A stretch of DNA of 64,000 nucleotides from JAAZMI01 sp964603615 (GTDB lineage: Bacteria; Bacillota; Dethiobacteria; DTU022; UBA8154). The notes under the pieces are model-generated. The model saw only the letters and a program-made list of their open reading frames with translations, was not told the DNA's origin and made no database searches. Positions within the stretch are counted from its first letter, which is position 1, and each line of letters opens with the position of its first letter. Below are positions 18,777-27,668 of this stretch, in pieces. The DNA lies in assembly GCA_964603615.1 (NCBI GenBank), contig CAZRVU010000001.1:124001-188000 (forward strand), given 5' to 3'. The position numbers and the translations under genes were made by a program.

Positions 18777-20117
18777 TTATTTTTCATTTGTATCCAAATC
18801 AAAATCTGTTTCCTTCATGCTGGCAAATTCTACCTTTGCTTCTTTTTTATCGCTATGTTCTGTGCTAGCTGTAGCAGAAACGTTGTCCCCTAAAACATCG
18901 GGCTTTTTATCCTTAATGTCATGTTCTGCTTCCTCAATGTCATGTTCTTCTTCCTCCGGGGTATCGTTTTCTGTTTCCTCTAGTGCATCAAATGTTTCTG
19001 TTAAAACAACAGACTCTTTATCTACGGCATCGGGTTCTACTTCCATAGTATCCGCTGCTTTGCTTTCTTCTTCCTTTTTTCTTTCGATAAAATCAGATTC
19101 ACTGACAATATCAATTTTCCAACCTGTCAACCGGGCAGCCAGGCGTACATTTTGTCCTTCCTTGCCAATAGCCAGGGAAAGCTGGTAATCTGGAACGATA
19201 GCTACTGCTGCCCTGTTGGCCGGATCAAGTTCAACTTTTAATGTTTTTGCAGGATTTAACGCTCTGGCTACAAAAATATCGGGATCTTCATTCCATTCAA
19301 TGATATCAATTTTTTCTCCTTTTAGTTCATTGACAATGGACTGGACCCTGGATCCTTTTGGTCCTACACAGGCTCCCACAGGGTCCACATCTTTATTGCG
19401 TGACGATACCGCTACTTTTGCCCGGTTTCCCGGTTCCCGTGCTATTGATTTAATTTCTACAATACCGTTGAACACCTCCGGAACCTCCAGTTCAAAAAGT
19501 CTTTTCAAGAGTCCCGGATGTGTGCGGGAAACCAAGATTTGCGGTCCTTTTGTTGTTTTTTTAACTTCAAGAACATAGGTTTTAAGGCGATCCCCTTGCC
19601 TGTATATTTCTCCCGGAATTTGTTCCGCAGGTGTTAATACCGCCTCTGTTTTTCCTAAATTGATAATAGTATTTTTCTGCTCGAAGCGTTGTACAGAACC
19701 GGTTAAAATATCTTCTTCCCGATCTACATATTTCTCATAAATCAGATCCCTTTCTGCTTCCCTGATGCGCTGAATTACAACTTGTTTGGCTGTTTGGGCT
19801 GCTATTCTCCCGAAATTTCTGGGAGTAACTTCAATTTCTACAATATCACCTATTTCATAACCGGGATCTCGTTTACGAGCTTCGTCCAATTGAATTTCAA
19901 ATTGGGCGTTATTAACTTTTTCCACGACATTAAGACAGGTATAAATGTGTATTTGCCCGGTTTCCCGTTCAATGTTTACCTCTACATTATGTGCAGAATT
20001 AAAATTTCTTTTGTAAGCAGAAATTAAGGCTGCTTCTATAGCTTCAAACAAAGTTTCTTTTTTAATTCCTTTTTCTTTTTCAATGGCCTCCAGGGCTAAC
20101 ATAAAATCCTGGTTCAT
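18777..20117 (-). CDS. nusA: transcription termination/antitermination factor NusA, with long acidic tail
   Basis: 446 aa. The N-terminal RNA polymerase-binding domain (1-125), S1 domain (about 135-200, GSVQRFEQKNTIINLG) and two KH domains (to about 345, GACVGPKGSRVQSI and AIGKEGQNVRLAARLTGW) form a normal Bacillota NusA. Residues 346-446 are an added, very acidic, low-complexity tail with near repeats (EEEEHDIEEAEHDIKD). B. subtilis NusA ends near residue 370, so this tail is unusual. It may mimic acidic tails of other lineages in binding polymerase alpha; that is inference. The gene follows rimP by 4 bp. Confidence 0.96.
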   Translation of the reverse strand: MNQDFMLALEAIEKEKGIKKETLFEAIEAALISAYKRNFNSAHNVEVNIERETGQIHIYTCLNVVEKVNNAQFEIQLDEARKRDPGYEIGDIVEIEVTPRNFGRIAAQTAKQVVIQRIREAERDLIYEKYVDREEDILTGSVQRFEQKNTIINLGKTEAVLTPAEQIPGEIYRQGDRLKTYVLEVKKTTKGPQILVSRTHPGLLKRLFELEVPEVFNGIVEIKSIAREPGNRAKVAVSSRNKDVDPVGACVGPKGSRVQSIVNELKGEKIDIIEWNEDPDIFVARALNPAKTLKVELDPANRAAVAIVPDYQLSLAIGKEGQNVRLAARLTGWKIDIVSESDFIERKKEEESKAADTMEVEPDAVDKESVVLTETFDALEETENDTPEEEEHDIEEAEHDIKDKKPDVLGDNVSATASTEHSDKKEAKVEFASMKETDFDLDTNEK

Positions 20118-20121
20118 TTTT

Positions 20122-20607
20122 TCACCCCCGTTTTTTTACATAGAGGTTTGCCTTGGCGACCTTTTTTAAATCAATTCTAATTTGCTCGCCTTCCTCTGTT
20201 TCTATTATGATAAAATCTTCCCGATGGTGTTTTAATATGCCCTTAAAATTTCGGCGCCCTTTTATTTTTTCATTAGTTTTAATATGAACATCATGTCCTT
20301 GAAATCTCCGGAAATCCGCTGCTTTTTTTAAAGGCCTGGCCAAACCTGGAGAAGATACCTCTAAGATGTAACGAAAAGGAATGGGATCTTCTTCATCCAA
20401 TAACTCTCCCAGGGATTTGCTTAAAATTTCACAATCCTTCAAAGAAACCCCTTCGGGCTTATCAATATAGATGGTGAGATGGGGTTGTTTTCCAAAGGAT
20501 CTATACTTTATATCCACCAGTTCTAGCCCTAAATCCTGTGTTACACTATTGGCTATCTTTTCGATGGTGCTAACTGTTACTTTACCGCTTTTACCAGGCG
20601 TATCCAA
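20122..20607 (-). CDS. rimP: ribosome maturation factor RimP
   Basis: 161 aa 30S assembly factor. The N-terminal domain shows LGLELVDIKYRSFGKQPHLTIYIDKPEGV and the C-terminal SH3-like domain includes FRRFQGHDVHIKT. Start TTG with AGGGGGAG upstream. It is the first gene of the nusA-infB operon here. Confidence 0.93.
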   Translation of the reverse strand: MDTPGKSGKVTVSTIEKIANSVTQDLGLELVDIKYRSFGKQPHLTIYIDKPEGVSLKDCEILSKSLGELLDEEDPIPFRYILEVSSPGLARPLKKAADFRRFQGHDVHIKTNEKIKGRRNFKGILKHHREDFIIIETEEGEQIRIDLKKVAKANLYVKKRG

Positions 20608-20924
20608 ACCTTAACTCCCCCTTGATAGCAGCAAATAGCTAAAGCATCTCTGGTGATCTACTTGACAACATACTGCTGTTCCTTATAACACAATTGATTG
20701 GCTCAAGAATAAAGAGTGGGTGAGGCCCACTCTTTACACACATTTTTTTCAGGATGTCCTTTTACACAGCTCAATTTTACCATATCCCACTAGGGGATGC
20801 AAGGGAAACACGGCATTAATTGCACCAGGGGACACGTCTCTTTCTTACTATGCACCAGATTTTGGTGCAGTGAGATCGGATAATGTGAAATTGCACCCAC
20901 AACAACTTTTGCTTTGATTATGTA
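20608..20924. other. intergenic region between the glycosyltransferase gene and rimP
   Basis: 317 bases with no convincing gene. It contains a strong hairpin (20711-20735), a second 7-bp hairpin TGCACCA/TGGTGCA (20851-20869) and the fragment GGGGACACGTCTCT (20829-20842). The latter two give it a decayed-element look. polC and proS, common in this place in Clostridia, are absent. Confidence 0.45.
20711..20735. terminator. hairpin terminator candidate
   Basis: A perfect 10-bp stem AAAGAGTGGG/CCCACTCTTT with a 5-nt loop. A run of seven T follows on the plus strand at about 20743, so it reads best rightward. Leftward it could still end the glycosyltransferase-ispG transcript ahead of rimP. Confidence 0.6.
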
Positions 20925-21566
20925 CTACCTTAAAGAGGAGGCACGGGTTAAATATTTTATTATTTCCCAGTACATTTTCATCCTGGCAGCCATTCCTTTC
21001 CACACACCCATTTTCTCCTCTTTCATCACGTGGGTCATATCATTTAAAATTACTTCCTGGACCCTTATTGCTGAAGATTCCATAAAACGATTTAAAGCTA
21101 CCTCCACACCGAATCTGGCAAAATCGAGGTCGGATATTTTTTCTAAAATAGAAAACTTTAAAGCCCGCTGACCAGAAAGATACGGGGCCATTTTCTGGGC
21201 AAGATCTGTGGCAATTCGTCCCCCTTCAAAGATCCCGATTGTCATATCCGCTTCATCATTGATCACCGGCTCTAAAAGATTAAGGACATGCTTAGGTGTT
21301 AAACCTAGTAGATCAGCATCTAAAAAAAGGACGACGTCCGCTCTGCAAATATCCAGGCCTGCCTTTAAAGCACCGCCCTTTCCCCTGTTTTCTGTGAGCT
21401 CTACTACTTGTACGCCGTAATTATTAGCTACAAACACGGTATCGTCAGTGGAACCGTCACTGACTACAATGATTTGTTTAACCAGGGTTACTTCTTTTAA
21501 GGGAGCCAAAACATGTCCGATGGTTTTCCCTTCATTATAGGCCGGGATAATAACAATTGCCTCCAT
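20925..21566 (-). CDS. family 2 glycosyltransferase
   Basis: 213 aa GT-A fold protein. The nucleotide-sugar binding start is AIVIIPAYNEGKTIGHVL, with VVSDGSTDDT and the metal-binding LFLDADL. It resembles the catalytic half of glucosyl-3-phosphoglycerate synthase and polyprenyl-phosphate glycosyltransferases, but has no membrane segment. Acceptor unknown. It occupies the spot between ispG and rimP where proS/polC often sit. Confidence 0.82.
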   Translation of the reverse strand: MEAIVIIPAYNEGKTIGHVLAPLKEVTLVKQIIVVSDGSTDDTVFVANNYGVQVVELTENRGKGGALKAGLDICRADVVLFLDADLLGLTPKHVLNLLEPVINDEADMTIGIFEGGRIATDLAQKMAPYLSGQRALKFSILEKISDLDFARFGVEVALNRFMESSAIRVQEVILNDMTHVMKEEKMGVWKGMAARMKMYWEIIKYLTRASSLR

Positions 21567-21652
21567 GAGTATCCTCCGTTCACTGTATTGTATTATTTTC
21601 GTTAAAATCTTTTATATAGCAAGTCTGTTGGCCTGGATAGCAACGTTATGTT

Positions 21653-22732
21653 TTACAATAAGCACTTGCTATTTTTTTTCAGTATCTCACTGATTTCGTC
21701 TTCTAAAACAGCCATGATTTCGCCAGGTGTCACTTTTTTATAGACCTTTCCTTCTTTAAAAATTATTCCATAATGTTCTGCACCTGATATACCAATATCT
21801 GCCTCCCGGGCTTCACCGGGACCATTAACGGGACAGCCCATAATTGCAATTTTTAAGGGATGTTTTATCTCCATTTTCTTGACCAATAGCTCTACTTGTT
21901 CGACTAAAGTTTCGAGATCTATTTTGCAACGGGCACAGGTGGGGCAAGAGATAATATCAGGTCCAAATTTTCTTAAACCTGTAGCCTGTAAGATTTCACG
22001 GGCAACGTTAATTTCCTCTACCGGTTCATCTGTTAAGGAAACACGGAGTGTATCTCCAATTCCGTTTAATAAGAGGTAGCCAATGGCCAAAGAAGATTTT
22101 ATAGTGCCCTTTATACCTTTTCCAGCCTCTGTAACACCAAGATGCAGCGGGTAGGGAATCTGCCCGGCTATTTTTTGGTAGGCAGCGATGGTTAAGGGAA
22201 CGTCAGTTGCTTTTAGGGAGACAACAATATTCTTAAAAGAATTTTTTTCAAGAAAATTGATGCTTTGTAATGCATCTTCTACCAAGGCTTCCGCTGTTGC
22301 ACCCTTGTATTTTGCTCTCAACTCCCGGCTAATCGAGCCAGAATTTACCCCAATGCGTAGCGGTATCCCTTTTTCGGCTGCAAGGGTGGCAACCTGATAT
22401 AGCTTTTCTTTTCCCCCGATATTGCCAGGGTTGATCCTAATTTTATCTGCTCCCTCCTTTATGGAAAGCAGGGCTAAACGGAAATCGAAGTGGATATCGG
22501 CAATAAGCGGTAGAGGTGTATATTTTTTGAGAATACCCAGTGCTTTGGCTGCTTTTTCATCCGGTACAGCCAGGCGCACTATTTCGCAACCTGCGGCAAA
22601 AAGCCTATTAATTTGCTCTAAAGTTGCTTTGATATCTGTTGTATCTGTGTTGGTCATCGATTGTATTGACACGGGGGCGTCTCCGCCGATGGTTACAGCC
22701 CCAACTTTTACTGCCAGGGATTTACGTCGCAA
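21653..22732 (-). CDS. ispG: 4-hydroxy-3-methylbut-2-enyl diphosphate synthase
   Basis: 359 aa 4Fe-4S enzyme of the MEP isoprenoid pathway. The TIM-barrel start (VTIGGDAPVSIQSMTNTDT) and the iron-sulfur cysteines in SCPTCARCKID and MGCPVNGPGEA are present. The start is TTG after GGTGGTGATAAT. It clusters with dxr, cdsA and uppS, so isoprenoid precursor supply and undecaprenyl phosphate synthesis are co-located. Confidence 0.96.
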   Translation of the reverse strand: MRRKSLAVKVGAVTIGGDAPVSIQSMTNTDTTDIKATLEQINRLFAAGCEIVRLAVPDEKAAKALGILKKYTPLPLIADIHFDFRLALLSIKEGADKIRINPGNIGGKEKLYQVATLAAEKGIPLRIGVNSGSISRELRAKYKGATAEALVEDALQSINFLEKNSFKNIVVSLKATDVPLTIAAYQKIAGQIPYPLHLGVTEAGKGIKGTIKSSLAIGYLLLNGIGDTLRVSLTDEPVEEINVAREILQATGLRKFGPDIISCPTCARCKIDLETLVEQVELLVKKMEIKHPLKIAIMGCPVNGPGEAREADIGISGAEHYGIIFKEGKVYKKVTPGEIMAVLEDEISEILKKNSKCLL

Positions 22733-22753
22733 ATTATCACCACCATACGGGTA

Positions 22754-23773
22754 TTAAAATAATAAACGGGATATATCCTGGAAAGAAATGATGATCATCA
22801 ATAAAATAAGAACTGTGAAACCAATAAAATGGATGAAACCTTCTTTTTTAGGGTCTACGGGTTTACCCCTGAGAGCTTCCCAGGCCAGAAAAATTACGCG
22901 GCTGCCGTCTAAAGCTGGAATTGGCAACAGGTTAATAACGCCCAGGTTGACACTGATAATCGCCGCCAGGGAAAAAAGATTACTTAAACCTGTCCGGGCA
23001 ACTTCGCCAACAACGGCAACGATCCCCACTGGGCCCGTAACATCGGCAGGGATAGTGCCCGTCACCATCTGAGCTAAACTGACTAAAATTAATTTGCCAA
23101 AAAACCAGGTATAAGTAAAACCAAGACCGATAGAGGAAAGAAATAGGTATTTTTTATAAACTGGAGCAACACCAATCAAACCGCGTCCTTCTTCTTCCAT
23201 CGTTACAATTGAGAAAAGGAGCTCTTGATTATCCCGTTGCACGAGCAAAGATATTTTTTTCTCCGGGTTAGCATGAATTTGCTGAATAACAGCTTCCCAA
23301 CTATCTGTAGGAACGCTATTGATAGAAAGAATCGTATCGCCGGGCAGCAGCCCGGCTTGTTCAGCTCTGCCCCCGGGCAAGACTTCCCCGATTTCTGCCA
23401 ATTGTGTTTGCGGCACTCCCAAAAAGAAGAAATATACTAGAAAAAAAAGAATAATGCCCAGGGCAAAATTCATCAAAGAACCGGCGATAATTACGATAAA
23501 ACGAGAAAAAAGGGGTTTTTGCTGGAAGCTTCCTTCTTTATGAGCTTCCTCCTGTTCTCCTCCTAAGCCCAGTAACCGGCAAAATCCTCCCAAGGGGAAC
23601 AACCGTAAAGAATAGCGTGTGCCCTTCCGTTTCCAAGTCAATAGCTCTTTACCAAAGCCAATCGCAAATTCTAGTACGCTAATACCTGTCATTCTGGCAG
23701 CAATAAAATGGCCAAATTCATGCACAAAAATTAAAAGACCAAAGATAATAATGGAGGCAGCTAATGTTCGCAC
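22754..23773 (-). CDS. rseP: RseP-type site-2 zinc metalloprotease
   Basis: 339 aa intramembrane protease. The zinc motif HEFGHFIAARMTG is in the first membrane helix, a PDZ domain follows (about 115-200, IGEVLPGGRAEQAGLLPGDTI) and the second active-site motif NLLPIPALDGS lies near the C-terminus. Four or so membrane segments are seen. In Bacillota it cleaves anti-sigma factors and signal-peptide remnants. The GTG start is 2 bp from dxr. Confidence 0.94.
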   Translation of the reverse strand: MRTLAASIIIFGLLIFVHEFGHFIAARMTGISVLEFAIGFGKELLTWKRKGTRYSLRLFPLGGFCRLLGLGGEQEEAHKEGSFQQKPLFSRFIVIIAGSLMNFALGIILFFLVYFFFLGVPQTQLAEIGEVLPGGRAEQAGLLPGDTILSINSVPTDSWEAVIQQIHANPEKKISLLVQRDNQELLFSIVTMEEEGRGLIGVAPVYKKYLFLSSIGLGFTYTWFFGKLILVSLAQMVTGTIPADVTGPVGIVAVVGEVARTGLSNLFSLAAIISVNLGVINLLPIPALDGSRVIFLAWEALRGKPVDPKKEGFIHFIGFTVLILLMIIISFQDISRLLF

Positions 23774-23774
23774 T

Positions 23775-24944
23775 TTATATTATGCTCCTTTTTTCTTTCA
23801 AAATTATTTGGGCTTCTTCCCTTCCCCAGGTATCAGCGCTGATGATTTCTTCCAAAGTCGGTTTTATTTTAATGTTGTGATTCTTCATTACTGCTGCTAG
23901 CAGGACGGGAATTTGTAAGAAGGCGAGTTGTCCCTCTAAAAACTTTTCTACAGCTATTTCATTAGCTGCATTTAAAACTACAGGCATGGTCCCGCCTAAT
24001 TTTCCTGCTTCATATGCATAGCGGAGACAAGGGAAAGTATCCAAATCGGGTGGAGCAAAACTCAGGTTACTTCTTTCCTGCCACTGCAAACGGGGTAAGT
24101 CGTTAGCCCATCTCTCCGGATAACTTAATGCATATTGTATAGGATTAAGCATACTGGGAAGGCCCATCTGGGCAATGGTAGAACCATCGATGAACTCCAC
24201 CATGGAATGAATAATACTTTGCGGGTGAATGACTACGTCGATTTGCGATAATTGCAGATTAAAAAGCCAATGTGCTTCCAAAACTTCAAAACCCTTATTC
24301 ATCAAAGTGGCTGAGTCTATAGTTACTTTGGCGCCCATCTTCCAGTTGGGGTGTTTAAGGGCTTGTGCAGGCTGAATTCCAGCCAGTTCATTTTTCCCCC
24401 ACCCGAAAAATGGGCCGCCCGAAGCTGTTAGAATAATTTTTTTTACTGCAACAGGATCCCCGGCCTGCAAACACTGAAAGATAGCTGAATGTTCGCTGTC
24501 TATTGGCCGGACCACTTTATTTCTAGCCCGGGCTTCCGTCATAACCAGCTCGCCGCCTGCCACCAGGGTTTCTTTATTAGCCAAAGCAATTTCTTTACCG
24601 GCTTGCAAGGCAGCTAAAGTAGGTTTTAGCCCGCTAAAACCAACCAGGGCAATGACAATTATTTCTGCATCAGGTTGAGCAGCAAGCGTGATTAAACCTT
24701 TTTCACCGGTAAGAATTTCGGTTTGCAGACCAGCAATACGTTTTTTTAATTCATCCGCTTTTTCTTCTTGCCAAACGACCGCCGTAAGGGGGTTATACTT
24801 TTTAATTTGTTTTTCCAAAAGATCAATGTTATTTTTCGCAGAGAGTCCGGTTACCCTAAAGATATCAGGAAATTGTTCTATTACCTGCAAAGTTTGCTTG
24901 CCAATGGAGCCGGTAGAACCCAGGATAACGATCCTTTTAACCAT
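23775..24944 (-). CDS. dxr: 1-deoxy-D-xylulose 5-phosphate reductoisomerase
   Basis: 389 aa MEP-pathway enzyme. NADPH-binding start VKRIVILGSTGSIGKQTLQV, substrate loop RPIDSEHSAIFQCL, LTASGGPF and NWKMGAKVTIDSATLMNKG are all present. The ATG at 24944 is chosen because GGGGG lies 6 nt upstream; an in-frame ATG six codons earlier would overlap it. Confidence 0.96.
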   Translation of the reverse strand: MVKRIVILGSTGSIGKQTLQVIEQFPDIFRVTGLSAKNNIDLLEKQIKKYNPLTAVVWQEEKADELKKRIAGLQTEILTGEKGLITLAAQPDAEIIVIALVGFSGLKPTLAALQAGKEIALANKETLVAGGELVMTEARARNKVVRPIDSEHSAIFQCLQAGDPVAVKKIILTASGGPFFGWGKNELAGIQPAQALKHPNWKMGAKVTIDSATLMNKGFEVLEAHWLFNLQLSQIDVVIHPQSIIHSMVEFIDGSTIAQMGLPSMLNPIQYALSYPERWANDLPRLQWQERSNLSFAPPDLDTFPCLRYAYEAGKLGGTMPVVLNAANEIAVEKFLEGQLAFLQIPVLLAAVMKNHNIKIKPTLEEIISADTWGREEAQIILKEKRSII

Positions 24945-24999
24945 AAAATACCCCCAAATCACCTTAATTATAACAAATATTGGTCTAGTAATCTCCTTT

Positions 25000-25791
25000 T
25001 TAAGATAAATAACAGATAACTAGATAGAAAATCGGTGTTGCAAACAACAGGCTATCAAAACGATCTAATATCCCTCCGTGACCAGGTAAAAGATCGCCTG
25101 CATCTTTGACATTTACACCCCTTTTTAACGCAGATTGATTTAAATCTCCTATTGCTCCAGCCAACCCTACTAACAAACCCAATATTGCTCCGGTAAATGA
25201 ACTTAAAAAATCCAAGGGCAAAAACTGGGCTAACAGCAAGCCGGCCAAGGTGCTTCCGCATAGCCCCCCTATTGTTCCCTCCAATGTTTTTTTCGGACTG
25301 ATGCCCGGTGCAAGAGGAATTTTCCCTAGTTTTCTACCGGTAAAATAGGCAAGTATATCCGCAGACCAGACTATAACAAATAAAAACAAGGTAAGATGAA
25401 ACCCTGCAGGCAAAAGTCTGATCGCTGCCAGAAAACTTAGTAAACCACCAGTGTAAAAAACTCCCCAAAAAGAAAGGGCAGCTTCCCAGTAAGCTGTTTT
25501 TGTAAAAAAAAATATAGGAAAAAGAGCAAAGGTGATAAAGATAAAAACCCAAAGAGTGAGAATCAATGTGGGGTTAGCTTTGTATACGGCCAATAGATTC
25601 AGGGGTAGGAAAAAATAACCTGCCATTTTATCCGGTTTCCAACCGCCAATTTTCATCAGGGAATAATATTCTTTTAAACCAAGGATGCTAATGATTAAAA
25701 TAACTAGTCCGTACCAATATCCTCCCATGTAGGCTAAAAAAACAAGTAATGGTATGCCCATCAAAGCAGTCCATACTCTTTCCCGCAACAT
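25000..25791 (-). CDS. cdsA: phosphatidate cytidylyltransferase
   Basis: 263 aa multi-pass membrane enzyme making CDP-diacylglycerol. Family signature KDAGDLLPGHGGILDRFDSLL lies near the C-terminus and about seven to eight hydrophobic segments precede it. The ATG at 25791 (MLRERVWTALMG) is chosen: AGGCGGTG lies upstream and typical CdsA starts here. The frame stays open to 25926 but overlaps uppS. It follows uppS by 13 bp. Confidence 0.94.
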   Translation of the reverse strand: MLRERVWTALMGIPLLVFLAYMGGYWYGLVILIISILGLKEYYSLMKIGGWKPDKMAGYFFLPLNLLAVYKANPTLILTLWVFIFITFALFPIFFFTKTAYWEAALSFWGVFYTGGLLSFLAAIRLLPAGFHLTLFLFVIVWSADILAYFTGRKLGKIPLAPGISPKKTLEGTIGGLCGSTLAGLLLAQFLPLDFLSSFTGAILGLLVGLAGAIGDLNQSALKRGVNVKDAGDLLPGHGGILDRFDSLLFATPIFYLVICYLS

Positions 25792-25804
25792 AATCAAACA
25801 CCGC

Positions 25805-26557
25805 CTAGAACTTGATACCACCAAACCTTCTTTCCCGCGCCTGATAATCCAATATTGCCTGTAGAAAATGCTCCCTTTGAAAATCGGGCCAAAGAATATT
25901 TGTAAACCACAGCTCTGTATAAGCAAGCTGCCAAAGTAAAAAGTTGCTGATGCGCAATTCGCCGCTGGGGCGGATTAACAGATCGGGATCCGGCATATTG
26001 TTGCTATAAAGGTATTTGGAAAACATTTTTTCTGAAATATCTTCGATCTTTAAATGATTTTGACACACTTCGGTGCATATTTTTTTTACGGCAGATATTA
26101 TTTCCAGACGCCCGCCATAATTAAAAGCAAAATTTAAGATCATTCCCGTATTATTTTGGGTTGTCTTCAAAGCCGTGTTAATCGCTTTTTGTGTTCTTTC
26201 TGGAAGTTTTGCTAGTTCACCCATGATCTGAACGGAGATGTTTTTTTCCATGAGTGCAGGCAATTCCTTTTGCAGGTACTCTTCCGGTAAGTACATTAAA
26301 AATTCTACTTCCAGCGAAGACCTTTTCCAGTTTTCCGTGGAAAAAGCATAAAGGGTGATTATCCCGATTCCCAGGCCTTGTGCACAATCCACGATTTCTT
26401 TTAATGTTTTTACTCCGGCCCGGTGGCCGGCAATACGCGGTAAACCTTTTTTTTGGGCCCAACGGCCATTTCCGTCCATAATGACGGCGATATGCCGGGG
26501 AAGTTTGTCTGCCTGGATAAGATCGATCAACTCTTTTTCACTTTTCTTCCTGTCCAA
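25805..26557 (-). CDS. uppS: undecaprenyl diphosphate synthase
   Basis: 250 aa cis-prenyltransferase. HIAVIMDGNGRWAQKKGLPR holds the catalytic Asp, with TLYAFSTENWKRS and the C-terminal RPSGELRISNFLLWQLAYTE and PDFQREHFLQA. It makes the lipid carrier for peptidoglycan. Start TTG with AAGGTGG 6 nt upstream. Confidence 0.95.
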   Translation of the reverse strand: MDRKKSEKELIDLIQADKLPRHIAVIMDGNGRWAQKKGLPRIAGHRAGVKTLKEIVDCAQGLGIGIITLYAFSTENWKRSSLEVEFLMYLPEEYLQKELPALMEKNISVQIMGELAKLPERTQKAINTALKTTQNNTGMILNFAFNYGGRLEIISAVKKICTEVCQNHLKIEDISEKMFSKYLYSNNMPDPDLLIRPSGELRISNFLLWQLAYTELWFTNILWPDFQREHFLQAILDYQARERRFGGIKF

Positions 26558-26580
26558 GATTAACCACCTTTAATATTTGT

Positions 26581-26805
26581 GATTCTGCTGCATAAACTCT
26601 ATTTGCAAGGCGTTTGCTGAAACTAGCATCTCTTCGACTGACAATTTTTCGCCCGGGCCAATTGCACGTCCTCTTCAAAAGGCCCTAAAATGGCGTCCTG
26701 CCATTTTTGCTTCAAAATTGTGACGCCTTCATGGGCTGATTTTTACAGCTTCCGCCCAAGCAAATTTCATTTTATGCAGTAGAATGTAAATTTTGCATGG
26801 GAATC
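26581..26805. mobile_element. MITE-like element, copy A
   Basis: A 225-bp noncoding unit in the gap between uppS and the small gene at 26855. It starts GATTCTGCTGC and ends GCATGGGAATC, a degenerate terminal inverted repeat. By eye it matches the reverse complement of 58697-58922 over its whole length with about 21 differences. It contains a hairpin formed by AAAATGGC, GTCCT and GCCATTTT. No clear target duplication is left (ATTTGT against ATTAAT). No transposase is encoded. Confidence 0.85.
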
Positions 26806-26818
26806 ATTAATAAATAGA

Positions 26819-26831
26819 CCCCCAAAGGGGG
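26819..26831 (-). terminator. short hairpin terminator candidate
   Basis: Five C, AAA, five G, followed on the minus strand by the U-rich GTCTATTTATTAATG. It lies 24 bp past the small gene and adjoins the MITE-like element. Confidence 0.5.
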
Positions 26832-26854
26832 CAACGAAAAAAGCAATATGATCG

Positions 26855-27097
26855 TCAAGTAATCTCCCTGGCAACGATTAGCTCTAAAATGTTTTCTGCT
26901 AGTAATGTTTGTTTTAACACCCGGTAGGCATTTCCGGTTACTTTGTTCTGATCTTTTCCTGTACCTTGATTTTTTATCTTACGTGAAAAAGGAAGGGAGT
27001 ATATCTCTCTTATATTGTACTTAATACCATATTTATCCAATATGGCGGTTGCTTCTTCCAAATAGTAAGCAGTTATCTCCGGAACTATATTTTTCAT
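26855..27097 (-). CDS. small PASTA-like protein of unknown function
   Basis: 80 aa protein located 16 bp downstream of frr. The pattern VPEITAYYLEEATAILDKYGIKYNI followed by a beta-rich end (RVLKQTLLAENILELIVARE) resembles one PASTA domain, but without any membrane anchor or kinase part. The match is by pattern only. Coding is supported by position in the pyrH-frr operon. No function can be given. Confidence 0.6.
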   Translation of the reverse strand: MKNIVPEITAYYLEEATAILDKYGIKYNIREIYSLPFSRKIKNQGTGKDQNKVTGNAYRVLKQTLLAENILELIVAREIT

Positions 27098-27113
27098 TGT
27101 ATATTTTTTAGAG

Positions 27114-27668
27114 CTAGACCTCCATGATCTCTTTTTCTTTTAAAGTCAACAGGTGATCGATGGCCTCAATTTGTTTGTTCGTCAAATCCTGTATATCTCC
27201 TTGCAAGGTACGCAGATTGTCCTCCGAAATACCGCCTTTTTTCTCCTGTGCTTTCAACAAGTCATTTGCTTCGCGGCGGACGTTTCTAATTGCTACTCTG
27301 GCCTCTTCTGCTTTCTTACGAATAGTTTTTACCAATTCTTTTCTTCTTTCCTCTGTAAGCTGCGGTATGACCAACCGGATAATATTACCATCACTTTGGG
27401 GGTTTAAACCGAGATCAGATTTTAAAATGGCTTTTTCTATCTCCCCTATAACATTTTTATCCCAGGCTTGAATAACCAGCAACCGCGGTTCAGGTGCCGA
27501 AATAGTAGCTAGTTGGTTGAGGGGTGTAGGTGTGTTAAAATAATTTACATTAATTTTATCCAACAAGGATGGAACAGCGCGGCCTGCCCTCAGTGTGCCC
27601 AAATCTTTATTAAAAACCTCTACACTTTTGCCCATTTTATTTTCGGCTGTTTGAAAAATTTCGTTCAT
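27114..27668 (-). CDS. frr: ribosome recycling factor
   Basis: 184 aa factor that splits post-termination ribosomes with EF-G. The conserved helix GTLRAGRAVPSLLDKI, the head domain PEPRLLVIQAWDKN and NIIRLVIPQLTEERRKEL are present. Its start overlaps the pyrH stop by 4 bases. Confidence 0.96.
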   Translation of the reverse strand: MNEIFQTAENKMGKSVEVFNKDLGTLRAGRAVPSLLDKINVNYFNTPTPLNQLATISAPEPRLLVIQAWDKNVIGEIEKAILKSDLGLNPQSDGNIIRLVIPQLTEERRKELVKTIRKKAEEARVAIRNVRREANDLLKAQEKKGGISEDNLRTLQGDIQDLTNKQIEAIDHLLTLKEKEIMEV

